Shown here: piece by piece, positions 22,725 to 31,265 of the stretch
Numbering within the stretch: the stretch's first letter is position 1
How the letters are laid out: each line of letters starts with the position of its first letter
DNA from: JABDJL01 sp047614505
Lineage (GTDB): Bacteria; Pseudomonadota; Gammaproteobacteria; Xanthomonadales; SZUA-36
Reading direction: 5' to 3'
Assembly: GCA_047614505.1 (NCBI GenBank)
Contig: JBLHGQ010000017.1
Location: 1-34,660, forward strand
DNA: 34,660 nucleotides
Notes under the pieces: model-generated
Told to the model about the DNA's origin: nothing
Database searches by the model: none
Seen by the model: the letters and a program-made list of their open reading frames with translations, nothing else
Position numbers and translations under genes: made by a program

Positions 22725-24826
22725 ACCAAAATTCCAAAATCAATTGGATCAATTTCGTTGAAAGCAGACGTTCGCTGATAATTGGATCAGTTCTTCTGAT
22801 CAGTCTGGTTGCCTTGTTTGTAAGTTCGCTTCGCAATCCGGTAGCCTATGACTCATTCTGGCATTTGCAAATGGGCAAAGACTGGATCGTTAATGGGCTT
22901 AGCCCATGGATCGATCACTACAGTTACACATTCGGCGGAGAAGCGATTTCGAATCCGCCGGTTATGTTCCAGGCCTTGTTGCACTTTTCGGTTTCTCAAT
23001 TTGGCGTAGAAACCGGTTTCCTGTTGATTAAACTGGCAAGTTTTTTCTTAGTTCTTGTTGCGGTATATATTTTGCTGAGAAAGCTCAAAGCCAGTGTGAT
23101 TATATTTGCATTGGTCCTGCCAGTAATCGCATTTCTGTTGCAATTGCGAGTCTTCGTGCGCCCGGAACTTTTCTCATATTTCTTGTATGTTGTTGCTCTC
23201 TATTTTCTGTTTCGACCTGATAAGAAAATCTCTAAAAGCCAGGTTTTGTCCATGATGCTGTTGGCTCTGGTTTGGACTAATTACCACAGTACTTCGATAG
23301 TTGGGTTCGTTATTTTCGCTGCCTATTTTCTGGATTGCGCTGTAGAGCAATATGATAAACATGCTCCGTCCTCCACATGGTTCAAGTGGTTTTTGTCCGG
23401 CCTGTTGGTGTTTGCAGTTGGGTTTGTAAATCCAGCCTGGTCGCATCCGGTATTGGAGTCATTTTCATTTTCTTCCGACTGGAAGCAATTAATTGCAGAA
23501 TATCAACATGACCCTACATTGCTTAAATTGGCCGGCTTGTATGTAGTGGGTCTAATTGCCGTGATCACGCCTTTTCTGGCGTTCAAACAGAGAAAATTTG
23601 GTCATATACTCGTTTGGGCGACGTTGGTCTACGCTGCGGTGGAAGTATCTCGCATGATTCCTGTTTCCGGAATTGTCGTGACTTTACTAATGGCAGACTT
23701 GCTAGTTTCGTCTAATTTTCCGCAATCATTACTATCTGAGAATCGTAAAAAGATCAGATTGACAGGTTTGATTTGCCTGATTGCAATCTGTACGACCTTG
23801 TTCTCGATTATAGAGCGCTCAAGGAATTTCATGTCGGAAAATCGTATGACAGCAACCCGCTATCCAGAAGCCATGATCGAATATATGAAGAAACGAGAAA
23901 CCAAGAGTCGGGTGTTCAACGATTATGGTCTCGGGGGTTACCTGATTTATAATTTGGCACCCAACGCCCAGGTGTATATCGATGGGCGCACTAATATTTT
24001 ATATCCTTTGGAGCATATGAAATGGCACTCGGCCTTAGTTAATTCGCCAGAAGAATTAGAAGCAGAACTTAATAAATATGACGTCGATACAGTCGCCTGG
24101 ACACATACTGACCCGAAGTTGCTTGACGTTCTGATGGAAATCAGTGGCTTCGATCTCGATTTTATGGATGCCTGGCATGCAATGTATGTTCGCGGTCCTG
24201 GTAATTTCCCATTACTTGGAAAATTAATGTCGCAGCCATCCTGTTGGCAGCCAGAATTATCAGAGAAGATTCTTGCTGAAGGCAGAATAATGGAAGAGAT
24301 ACTCCCGGGTTATTCACGTCTGTTTCCGTTCGTAAATTTGTTGCTTGAGTACGATTTGGCAATCGACAAAGAGACATTTCTTGATGAGAAATTACTTAGC
24401 AATCGATTGAACGATGAGATTTATAGGTTTGCCGCATTCCGACAGATGGAACTGGGCAATAATGTCAGGGCTTTCGACATTTTCGAAAGTGTCGAAAAAC
24501 GTAGGATTCAAGATTTCCTTGCGCAAGCGGCAAGTGCATTACTCGATCGGGATTTCGAATTATTCGCCAGTACTCTTAATGAAATTTCCAGCAGGTTTTG
24601 GCAACATGTCAGTGGTAGGGATCTTCAGGTACTGTTGAATCTGTATAGCGCATTGGAAGAGTTTCGAGCATTAACGCCTTATGAAAATGCAAGTAAGAGC
24701 AATCTTCAATCCACAGTACGTGCTAACTCAGTTTCTGAAAATCATTTGGATATTGACACCAGCGCATTTTGTCCTTTTTCGCTAGTGGCAAATTTACAAA
24801 CACCAATACTCGATCCCCCCCACTGA
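22721..24826 (+). CDS. Large multispanning membrane protein, GT-C-like, possible glycosyltransferase
   Basis: 701 residues: roughly ten hydrophobic helices in residues 18-365, then a soluble C-terminal half. Residues 44-48 (DSFWH, within AYDSFWHLQMGKDWI) resemble the acidic first-loop motif of GT-C transferases that use polyprenyl-linked sugars. The motif FNDYGLGGYLIY...VYIDGRTNILYP (about 399-429) recurs in uncharacterised bacterial membrane proteins encoded near GtrA and GT2 genes. The tail (about 530-660) looks helical and TPR-like. GTG 22721 overlaps the SDR stop. A run of seven C residues (24815-24821) lies just before the stop. A periplasmic sugar transfer role is inferred, not shown. 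Confidence 0.7.
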   Translation: MNQNSKINWINFVESRRSLIIGSVLLISLVALFVSSLRNPVAYDSFWHLQMGKDWIVNGLSPWIDHYSYTFGGEAISNPPVMFQALLHFSVSQFGVETGFLLIKLASFFLVLVAVYILLRKLKASVIIFALVLPVIAFLLQLRVFVRPELFSYFLYVVALYFLFRPDKKISKSQVLSMMLLALVWTNYHSTSIVGFVIFAAYFLDCAVEQYDKHAPSSTWFKWFLSGLLVFAVGFVNPAWSHPVLESFSFSSDWKQLIAEYQHDPTLLKLAGLYVVGLIAVITPFLAFKQRKFGHILVWATLVYAAVEVSRMIPVSGIVVTLLMADLLVSSNFPQSLLSENRKKIRLTGLICLIAICTTLFSIIERSRNFMSENRMTATRYPEAMIEYMKKRETKSRVFNDYGLGGYLIYNLAPNAQVYIDGRTNILYPLEHMKWHSALVNSPEELEAELNKYDVDTVAWTHTDPKLLDVLMEISGFDLDFMDAWHAMYVRGPGNFPLLGKLMSQPSCWQPELSEKILAEGRIMEEILPGYSRLFPFVNLLLEYDLAIDKETFLDEKLLSNRLNDEIYRFAAFRQMELGNNVRAFDIFESVEKRRIQDFLAQAASALLDRDFELFASTLNEISSRFWQHVSGRDLQVLLNLYSALEEFRALTPYENASKSNLQSTVRANSVSENHLDIDTSAFCPFSLVANLQTPILDPPH

Positions 24827-24885
24827 TCTAGGCTGTCAACATACCAAGTTTGTTGTAGTGTCTGTCCCGGCATTTTCGTGGCTTA

Positions 24886-25323
24886 TTACTGTAGTTTTTC
24901 CAGCATATTCTCGTCACCAATATCCTTGGCGAAGTTTTCCAATGACAGCTTTGCAATATCCGGCAGTTCTCTTTTGTTGCGGGTTTCAACCTTTGTCCGG
25001 TTAATGGGAGCGATACGAACCTTAATCTGCGAAATTCCTTTTACTCCTGCTGCATAAAGGGATTTTAGTAGTATGTCACTATCCATTTTTAAACGCGTGG
25101 CAAGTGCGGCGCTTGATGTAACCAGCACCAGACAATGATCACGAACTGTAGCGACCTGCACATAAGGGGACATCTCTGCATCCAGCAAACCAGCTAGTTT
25201 TTGATCAAGGAATTGAATGGTTTTAGCATGTTTAAAAAGATCAGCCAGTCCCCTATTTTGTGAATTTAATACTTCATAAACCTGTTTGGCCCCTTGCATT
25301 GAAGACTTTGGATTCTTGCGCAT
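24886..25323 (-). CDS. dciA: DciA-family (DUF721) protein, replicative helicase loader/operator
   Basis: DUF721 proteins include DciA, which assists loading of DnaB in bacteria lacking DnaC or DnaI. The N-terminal helix-rich part (LADLFKHAKTIQFLDQKLAGLL) and the beta-strand core (YVQVATVRDHCLVLVTSSAALATRLKMDSDILLKSL) fit the family, followed by IKVRI and a polar tail. 145 residues is usual. Position next to secA is the known location in Pseudomonas, but the gene is on the strand opposite to secA and convergent with the glycan operon. Confidence 0.8.
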   Translation of the reverse strand: MRKNPKSSMQGAKQVYEVLNSQNRGLADLFKHAKTIQFLDQKLAGLLDAEMSPYVQVATVRDHCLVLVTSSAALATRLKMDSDILLKSLYAAGVKGISQIKVRIAPINRTKVETRNKRELPDIAKLSLENFAKDIGDENMLEKLQ

Positions 25324-25776
25324 AAGTCAAGCTTACTGCAAAGCACTTTTATTTGTTAAGCATTGTGTTGAATAAGGGACGAATATTATTAGCCTGCATA
25401 ATTCACTAAGGATCCGGAGTTTGCGCTGTAGATGGCGAAACAGGTTGGTAAATCCTTCGAAAAATTATAGCGATAGCTATGGTTTGAGAGGGATTTGCCG
25501 AGATGTGAAGCCAGATGCTGTGCAAAACCGGATAGGACAAACTGTAACTTTGAGAAATCGCTCAAACGCACTGTAAGATCTTGAATTAAAATAATAACTG
25601 TCAATATGTCGTCCGCCTTGGTGAAATATGCAGGTTAGCACTAATCATAAGGTCGGGAGGCATTGTATAATGCCCCGCATCACTTGCATCCATGCCAAAC
25701 AGCCCCCAAATAAAGAGCCTATCAAGGCGCGGACGCGCAGAGCGAAACGAATCATTTTGCGGACACTAAAAAATTT
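25324..25776. other. Divergent intergenic region between dciA and secA
   Basis: About 450 bases without a recognisable gene. A perfect TATAAT at 25666-25671 lies within a small hairpin (GGCATT-gtat-AATGCC, 25659-25674) about 110 bases before the secA start and is a candidate -10; no convincing -35 is seen. A 71-codon reverse frame at 25389-25604 has no recognisable features. No secM or peptidase gene is present here. Confidence 0.5.
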
Positions 25777-28503
25777 ATGCTGAATGTATTAAGTACCAAG
25801 ATTTTTGGCAGCCGAAATGACCGGTTGGTTAAGAAGATGAACCGTGAGGTTCAACAGATCAATGATCTGGAACCCAATATGCAGGCTCTGTCTGACGATG
25901 AGTTGTTGGCCTTCACGGCCGGCCAGCGCTCGCGCTTTCAAAATGGTGAAACTCTTGAGGCCTTGCTGCCAGAGGCATTTGCTGCTGTGCGCGAAGCCAG
26001 CGTTCGAACTCTGGGTTTAAGGCATTTTGATGTTCAGTTGATCGGTGGAATTGTGCTCCATCGCGGCATGATTTCTGAGATGAAAACCGGCGAAGGCAAG
26101 ACGCTTATGTCAACGCTGGCAGCGTATCTCAATGCATTGACCAGCCGTGGTGTCCACGTAGTTACAGTCAATGATTACCTGGCAAGACGCGATGCTGATT
26201 GGATGAAACCAATTTTTTCGGCACTCGGAATGACGGTGGGTGTGGCTGTCCCAGGTATGTCACCAGCGGCCAAACGTGCCGCCTACGCCTGTGATGTCGT
26301 GTATGCAACCAATAATGAACTGGGTTTCGATTATCTCCGTGACAACATGGCGTTCTCGATAGACCAGAGAGTACAGAAAGAATGTTTCTTTGCGATTGTC
26401 GACGAGGTTGATTCCATTCTTATTGATGAGGCCAGAACACCACTGATCATTTCCGGGCCGGCAGATGAATCACCACAACTTTATGTGCGTATAAACAAGC
26501 TAATACCAGACTTGAAGCCAGCTGAGAATGTTGCTGGAGATGGCGAGGAAGAAGATCTCAAAGGTGATTTCACCATTGATGAAAAACAAAAATCGGTTTA
26601 TCTCACTGAAAATGGGATGGCACATGTTGAAGAGCTGATGGTCAAGGCCGGGCTACTCAAAGAGGAAGACAGCCTATACCACGCCCATAATCTGAACCTG
26701 GTTCACCATTTGAATGCTGGTTTAAGAGCAAATCATCTATTCCATAAAGACGTTGACTATATTATCCGCGACAATGAAGTGGTTATTGTTGATGAGTTTA
26801 CCGGCCGAACGCTTGCAGGTCGTCGCTGGTCGGAAGGTCTGCATCAGGCCGTAGAGGCAAAAGAGGGTGTTCCAATTCAACGGGAAAATCAAACCCTTGC
26901 TTCAATCACATTTCAGAATTATTTCCGCCTTTACGAAAAGCTTTCCGGTATGACCGGTACTGCAGATACCGAAGCATACGAGTTTCAATCTATTTATGGT
27001 CTGGAAGTGGTGGTTATTCCTACACATCGGCCAATGGTTCGCGATGACAAGGATGACCTGGTCTTTTTGAAATCTGAAGCCAAGTACTCCGCCATTATTG
27101 ACGACATAAAAGACTGTGTAGAAAGAGGCCAACCCGTTTTGGTAGGCACCACATCTATCGAGACTTCGGAGTTGCTTTCTTCCATGCTAAAAAAGCAGAA
27201 ATTTAAGCACGAGGTATTGAACGCCAAACAGCACGAACGTGAGGCCATTATTGTTGCGCAAGCTGGCAGGCCATCTGCTGTGACTATTGCTACCAACATG
27301 GCCGGCCGGGGTACGGACATTGTACTTGGAGGTAGTCTTGATTCGGAATTAGCGGATCTGGCGGAAGATACCACTGATGCGACAAAAGAAAAGGTCAGGA
27401 CTGAATGGGTGCAACGCCACGAGGAAGTCATTAATTCTGGAGGCCTGCACATTATAGGAACCGAAAGGCACGAATCAAGGCGCATTGACAATCAGTTGCG
27501 GGGTAGGTCCGGCAGGCAGGGTGATCCTGGCTCGTCGAGATTCTACCTGTCATTGGAAGACAGTCTGATGAGAATTTTTGCTTCCGACAGAATGTCTGGA
27601 ATGATGCAAAGATTTGGCATGAAAGAAGATGAAGCAATAGAAGCGGGTATGCTGAACAGGGCCATTGAAAACGCCCAGCGTAAGGTCGAGGCTCATAATT
27701 TTGATATTCGTAAGCACCTTCTGGATTACGATGACGTTGCCAATGATCAGCGTCGGGTTGTATACGGTCAGAGAAGCGACCTGATGGAACTGCCGGAAAT
27801 TCATGAAACGATTCTTGAGTTCAGGGAAAATGTATTTAATGACGTTATCAGCCGGTTTATTCCTCCTGGTAGTATTGACGAACAATGGGAAATAAAGGAA
27901 CTGGAGACGGCGCTTGAAGGTGAATTCGGAATATCAGTTCCACTTTCACGCTGGATATCGAGTGAAGATGTGCAGAGTGAGGAAGCTTTGCGGGTTCGGA
28001 CTTTGCAAACCGTAAATAACCATTTTGAAGCTCGTGAAGCCCAAACCGGTGCTGAAGTCATGAGGCACTTTGAAAAAGCTTTGATGTTGAACGTATTGGA
28101 TCAGCAGTGGAAAGATCATCTTGGCAATATGGACTATCTACGTCAGGGAATTCATTTGCGCGGCTATGCTCAGAAGCAGCCTATGCAGGAATATAAACGC
28201 GAATCCTTTGAAATGTTCAGTGGTTTGTTAGAAAGCATACAACAAGAAGTGATACGAATCCTGGCACGCGTCGAAGTCAGGGCTGAGGAAGATGTAAAGG
28301 CAGTTGATGCACAAAGAAAGAGTGATGCGCCTATGCAATTTCGCCACGATGAAGTGGCTTCTGCAACCGCCGGTGAAGTACACCCTTTGGGACCGGAATC
28401 AGATCAACCGTTCATAAGAGATGGTCGAAAGGTGGGCCGTAATGAACCTTGTCCTTGTGGTTCAGGTGAGAAATTCAAACGTTGCCATGGTCAATTGCTG
28501 TAA
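25777..28503 (+). CDS. secA: Preprotein translocase ATPase SecA
   Basis: Motor of Sec-dependent export, working at SecYEG. ATG 25777 gives MLNVLSTKIFGSRNDRLVKKM, the family N-terminus. Walker A MKTGEGKTL lies at 102-110, the DEAD-like VDEVDSILIDEARTPLIISG near 208-227, followed by the preprotein-binding domain, GTTSIETSE, TNMAGRGTDI and RGRSGRQGDPGSS of the second helicase domain. The C-terminus holds the zinc motif CPCGSGEKFKRCHG for SecB and phospholipid contact. 908 residues is normal. The last 13 bases overlap the convergent coaE. Confidence 0.98.
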   Translation: MLNVLSTKIFGSRNDRLVKKMNREVQQINDLEPNMQALSDDELLAFTAGQRSRFQNGETLEALLPEAFAAVREASVRTLGLRHFDVQLIGGIVLHRGMISEMKTGEGKTLMSTLAAYLNALTSRGVHVVTVNDYLARRDADWMKPIFSALGMTVGVAVPGMSPAAKRAAYACDVVYATNNELGFDYLRDNMAFSIDQRVQKECFFAIVDEVDSILIDEARTPLIISGPADESPQLYVRINKLIPDLKPAENVAGDGEEEDLKGDFTIDEKQKSVYLTENGMAHVEELMVKAGLLKEEDSLYHAHNLNLVHHLNAGLRANHLFHKDVDYIIRDNEVVIVDEFTGRTLAGRRWSEGLHQAVEAKEGVPIQRENQTLASITFQNYFRLYEKLSGMTGTADTEAYEFQSIYGLEVVVIPTHRPMVRDDKDDLVFLKSEAKYSAIIDDIKDCVERGQPVLVGTTSIETSELLSSMLKKQKFKHEVLNAKQHEREAIIVAQAGRPSAVTIATNMAGRGTDIVLGGSLDSELADLAEDTTDATKEKVRTEWVQRHEEVINSGGLHIIGTERHESRRIDNQLRGRSGRQGDPGSSRFYLSLEDSLMRIFASDRMSGMMQRFGMKEDEAIEAGMLNRAIENAQRKVEAHNFDIRKHLLDYDDVANDQRRVVYGQRSDLMELPEIHETILEFRENVFNDVISRFIPPGSIDEQWEIKELETALEGEFGISVPLSRWISSEDVQSEEALRVRTLQTVNNHFEAREAQTGAEVMRHFEKALMLNVLDQQWKDHLGNMDYLRQGIHLRGYAQKQPMQEYKRESFEMFSGLLESIQQEVIRILARVEVRAEEDVKAVDAQRKSDAPMQFRHDEVASATAGEVHPLGPESDQPFIRDGRKVGRNEPCPCGSGEKFKRCHGQLL

Positions 28504-29189
28504 GAGAGGTAGGCTATGTGCAGTTCCTCAACTTTTATTTTGAGGTCGGCCTTGCTCCCTGAATTTTCAATTACATCATCGGCAATGGCCAATCTTTGTT
28601 CACGGGAGGCCTGAGCAGCAATCGCTGCATCTGCTTGTTCATCGCTCACGTCATCCCGTGAACTTAATCTTGCACGTTGTGCTTCGATATTTGTATCAAC
28701 GACAAGTATTCGGTCGACACCTGAGTAACGGCCTTTTTCAGCAAGTAAGGGAATTACCAGAATACAGTAACCGGAAGTGACCTGGTTGATGCGATCGCGT
28801 GCTTCAGCAGCGATTTGGGGATGCATTATTGCATCCAGTTGTTCTCTTCCCTCACTGTTGGAGAAGATAATAGCGCGCAATTTCCTGCGCTTTAATCTTC
28901 CATATGCATCCAGTAATTCATGTCCAAACGCTGAGACAATAGATGCCAGCAGTGGCTGTCCTGGTTCAACCAGCTCTCGGGCAATAAGGTCAGTATCCAC
29001 AATGGGTACACCAAGTTCGGAAAATAAATTTGAGACAGTAGTTTTACCCGATGCAATGCCACCGGTCAGAGCGACAACAAATGTAGTTTCAGGGTTAGGT
29101 GTAGACTCCCCGGCAATTGAACTATCACGCGCAGTAGACAAGTTAGCGAAGCCCGCTTGATGAAAGGTAGACTGAAATAATTTGATCAC
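28491..29189 (-). CDS. coaE: Dephospho-CoA kinase CoaE
   Basis: Final enzyme of coenzyme A synthesis, phosphorylating the ribose 3'-hydroxyl of dephospho-CoA. The P-loop GIASGKTT is at residues 44-51, followed by VDTDLIARELVEPG, AIMHPQI and the IPLLAEKGRY lid region. The full reading frame from GTG 29189 has about 36 extra residues before the kinase fold and overlaps pilD by 47 bases; TTG 29141, just after the pilD stop, would give a protein of more usual length. It is last in the pilB-pilC-pilD-coaE run, as in Pseudomonas and Xanthomonas, and its 3' end overlaps secA. Confidence 0.94.
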   Translation of the reverse strand: MIKLFQSTFHQAGFANLSTARDSSIAGESTPNPETTFVVALTGGIASGKTTVSNLFSELGVPIVDTDLIARELVEPGQPLLASIVSAFGHELLDAYGRLKRRKLRAIIFSNSEGREQLDAIMHPQIAAEARDRINQVTSGYCILVIPLLAEKGRYSGVDRILVVDTNIEAQRARLSSRDDVSDEQADAAIAAQASREQRLAIADDVIENSGSKADLKIKVEELHIAYLSYSN

Positions 29190-30024
29190 CCCAGATCAGC
29201 GCAATCAAACCGGCCGCTGCGATAAACGGTCCAAACGGCATAGGCTGATCGCTCTGGTGCCGGCGTAGAATAATCAAGGTGATACCAAATGCTGCCCCGA
29301 CGACGGAAGAAAGTAAAACGATTAGCGGAATCATTTGCCAACCCATCCATGCACCCAAAGCGGCTAATAGCTTGAAATCTCCATATCCCATACCTTCCTT
29401 TCCGGTTAACAGTTTGAACAACTGAAAAATAGTCCAGAGCGTAAAGTAACCTGCCAACGCGCCAATAATGCTGGTAGCCGGATCCACAAATACGTTGAAC
29501 AGGCTTAATAATAGTCCCATCCAGATTAAAGGCAATGTAATGTTATCCGGTAACAACTGGTGATCAACATCAATTCCAGTTAAGGCTATCAGAAAGGCTG
29601 CCAGAACCATCGCAGCCAGAGCCTGTACAGTAGGACCGAAATACCAGGCAATGGCCAAAAACATTAGAGCCGTAACCGCTTCGATAATTGGATAACGAAT
29701 GGAGATTCTTTGTTTGCAGGAGGCACATTTGCCGCCCAGGAATACATAACTTATCAGCGGGATATTCTCGTGCGCTGCAATAACGTGACCACAGCCTGGA
29801 CAATGAGACCGATTCCAGAAAATATTCGGAGGTTTATCCGTAGGCTCCGGATCGTTTAACTCAAGCAATTCTTTGCACTGGCATCGCCATTCATGAAACA
29901 TTCCAGCAGGGACTCGCAGGATAACGACGTTTAAAAAGGAACCTGTCAGCAAACCAAAAACAAACACCCCTGTGAGGAACAGGGGTGTACTTTCGCGAAT
30001 TATTGTGAGTATTACCTCCATCAA
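29143..30024 (-). CDS. pilD: Prepilin peptidase / N-methyltransferase PilD
   Basis: Bifunctional membrane aspartyl protease that cleaves prepilin leaders before the Phe and methylates the new N-terminus; its substrates include the two pilins at 33118-34331. The cytoplasmic N-terminal domain has the four-Cys set CPGC (75, 78) and CASC (100, 103). Catalytic aspartates lie in GIDVDHQLLPD (Asp152) and GMGYGDFKLL (Asp216). About eight membrane helices, 293 residues. Start ATG 30024 is 17 bases after pilC. A perfect terminator-like hairpin with T-run lies inside codons 13-24. Confidence 0.96.
   Translation of the reverse strand: MMEVILTIIRESTPLFLTGVFVFGLLTGSFLNVVILRVPAGMFHEWRCQCKELLELNDPEPTDKPPNIFWNRSHCPGCGHVIAAHENIPLISYVFLGGKCASCKQRISIRYPIIEAVTALMFLAIAWYFGPTVQALAAMVLAAFLIALTGIDVDHQLLPDNITLPLIWMGLLLSLFNVFVDPATSIIGALAGYFTLWTIFQLFKLLTGKEGMGYGDFKLLAALGAWMGWQMIPLIVLLSSVVGAAFGITLIILRRHQSDQPMPFGPFIAAAGLIALIWGDQIISVYLSSSGLR
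29955..29988 (-). terminator. Intragenic intrinsic-terminator-like hairpin at the start of pilD
   Basis: Read on the reverse strand, ACACCCCTGT (29988-29979), loop TCCTC, ACAGGGGTGT (29973-29964), then TTGTTTTTGG. A ten-pair perfect stem followed by a T-run has the full form of a Rho-independent terminator, but it lies within the pilD coding sequence. Confidence 0.6.
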
Positions 30025-30041
30025 ATAGGCAAGAGGAGGCC

Positions 30042-31262
30042 TTAAATAACAGCTGCCATTTTGAAAATGGGCAAGTACATAGCGATAACCATTGTTCCGA
30101 CAACTACTCCCACAAATACAATAATGAGTGGCTCAAGCAGGCTGCTGAGCGCGTCAACAGCATTGCTTACGTCTTCTTCGTAAGCTTCGGCAACCTTGAT
30201 TAGCATTTCATCAAGTGAACCTGCCTCCTCACCTATGGCTGCCATTTGAATAACCATATTTGGAAATACATCGGTTTGTTGCATGGCCAACTGCAACTGG
30301 TGACCTACGGCAACGTCTTCCCTGATACGTGCAGCTGCATTGTTGTAAACGTAATTACCTGTAGCACCTGAAACAATTTTCAATGCATCCACCAAAGGAA
30401 CACCGGCCGCGAATGTGATTGCGAGGGTTCGGCAGAATCTGGCGATCGCAGCTTTCTCCAAAATGTTTCCAACTATTGGAATCTTCAAAGAGATCCTGTC
30501 AATCCAGTGATTCATAGCTGGTGACCTTTTCTTAAGCATTATGAACCCGGTGATTCCCACCGTTATCACGAATACCAGGAAAATGCCATTGTCCCGCAAC
30601 CATCGACTAACGTTAATTATCGCCTGAGTAAATGCAGGCAAAGCCGCTCCGAAGCTGGCAAAAATTTCTTCAAATTGTGGAATTACATATATCAGCAGTA
30701 CCGCCGATACAATAATTGCGACAGATATTACTGCCATGGGGTAGTACAAAGCCTTTTTGATCTTGCCTTTTATGCTCTCGATACGCTCTTTATAAGACGC
30801 GATTTCATCTAGAATTGTATCTAGCACACCGGCAGATTCACCTGCTTTTACAAGGTTTGTGTATAACTCATCAAACTGTATAGGGTGAGCGCTTAAAGCT
30901 TCAAACAAACTTCCACCAGATTCGACATCGCTACGGATTTTACTCACCATGGTACGCATGCGTGGGTTTTTCACGCCACCTGCGATGATTTGGAAAGCCG
31001 TAACGAGAGGTACACCTGACTTCAGCATGGTAGCCAACTGTCTGCTGAAGACTGCAATTTCTTTTGCAGATATGCGGTGTCCTGCGCCACCGAGTAGTGG
31101 TTTTGCTTTTTTCTTGACCTTAATAGGGCTTATGCCCTGGCGACGCAACTCTGCACGTACAAGGTTCTGATTGGGAGCGACCTGCTGACCTTTCAGCTTA
31201 ACGCCGCGTTTGTCTCGTCCTTCCCAGAGAAAGACGACGGGTTCAATATGTACTACTGCCAT
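30042..31262 (-). CDS. pilC: Type IV pilus inner-membrane platform protein PilC
   Basis: GspF-family protein that transmits the motion of the PilB ATPase to pilin subunits. Two homologous cytoplasmic domains are visible, one starting KEIAVFSRQLATMLKSGVPLVTAFQII (about residues 66-92) and the second ARFCRTLAITFAAGVPLVDALKIVSGATGN (about 269-298), each followed by the AGEESAGVLDTIL / AIGEEAGSLDEMLIKVA type motif and membrane helices. 406 residues is typical. It sits three bases after the pilB stop and 17 before pilD. Confidence 0.96.
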   Translation of the reverse strand: MAVVHIEPVVFLWEGRDKRGVKLKGQQVAPNQNLVRAELRRQGISPIKVKKKAKPLLGGAGHRISAKEIAVFSRQLATMLKSGVPLVTAFQIIAGGVKNPRMRTMVSKIRSDVESGGSLFEALSAHPIQFDELYTNLVKAGESAGVLDTILDEIASYKERIESIKGKIKKALYYPMAVISVAIIVSAVLLIYVIPQFEEIFASFGAALPAFTQAIINVSRWLRDNGIFLVFVITVGITGFIMLKKRSPAMNHWIDRISLKIPIVGNILEKAAIARFCRTLAITFAAGVPLVDALKIVSGATGNYVYNNAAARIREDVAVGHQLQLAMQQTDVFPNMVIQMAAIGEEAGSLDEMLIKVAEAYEEDVSNAVDALSSLLEPLIIVFVGVVVGTMVIAMYLPIFKMAAVI

Positions 31263-31265
31263 AAC

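Noticed and set aside
25389..25604. 71-codon reverse frame between dciA and secA
   Set aside because: No recognisable motif, membrane segment or ribosome site; too little to call a gene.
26994..27491. 165-codon reverse frame
   Set aside because: Antisense to the second helicase domain of secA; biased composition from the opposite coding strand.
28777..29160. 127-codon forward frame
   Set aside because: Antisense to coaE, which has an intact P-loop and full family length.
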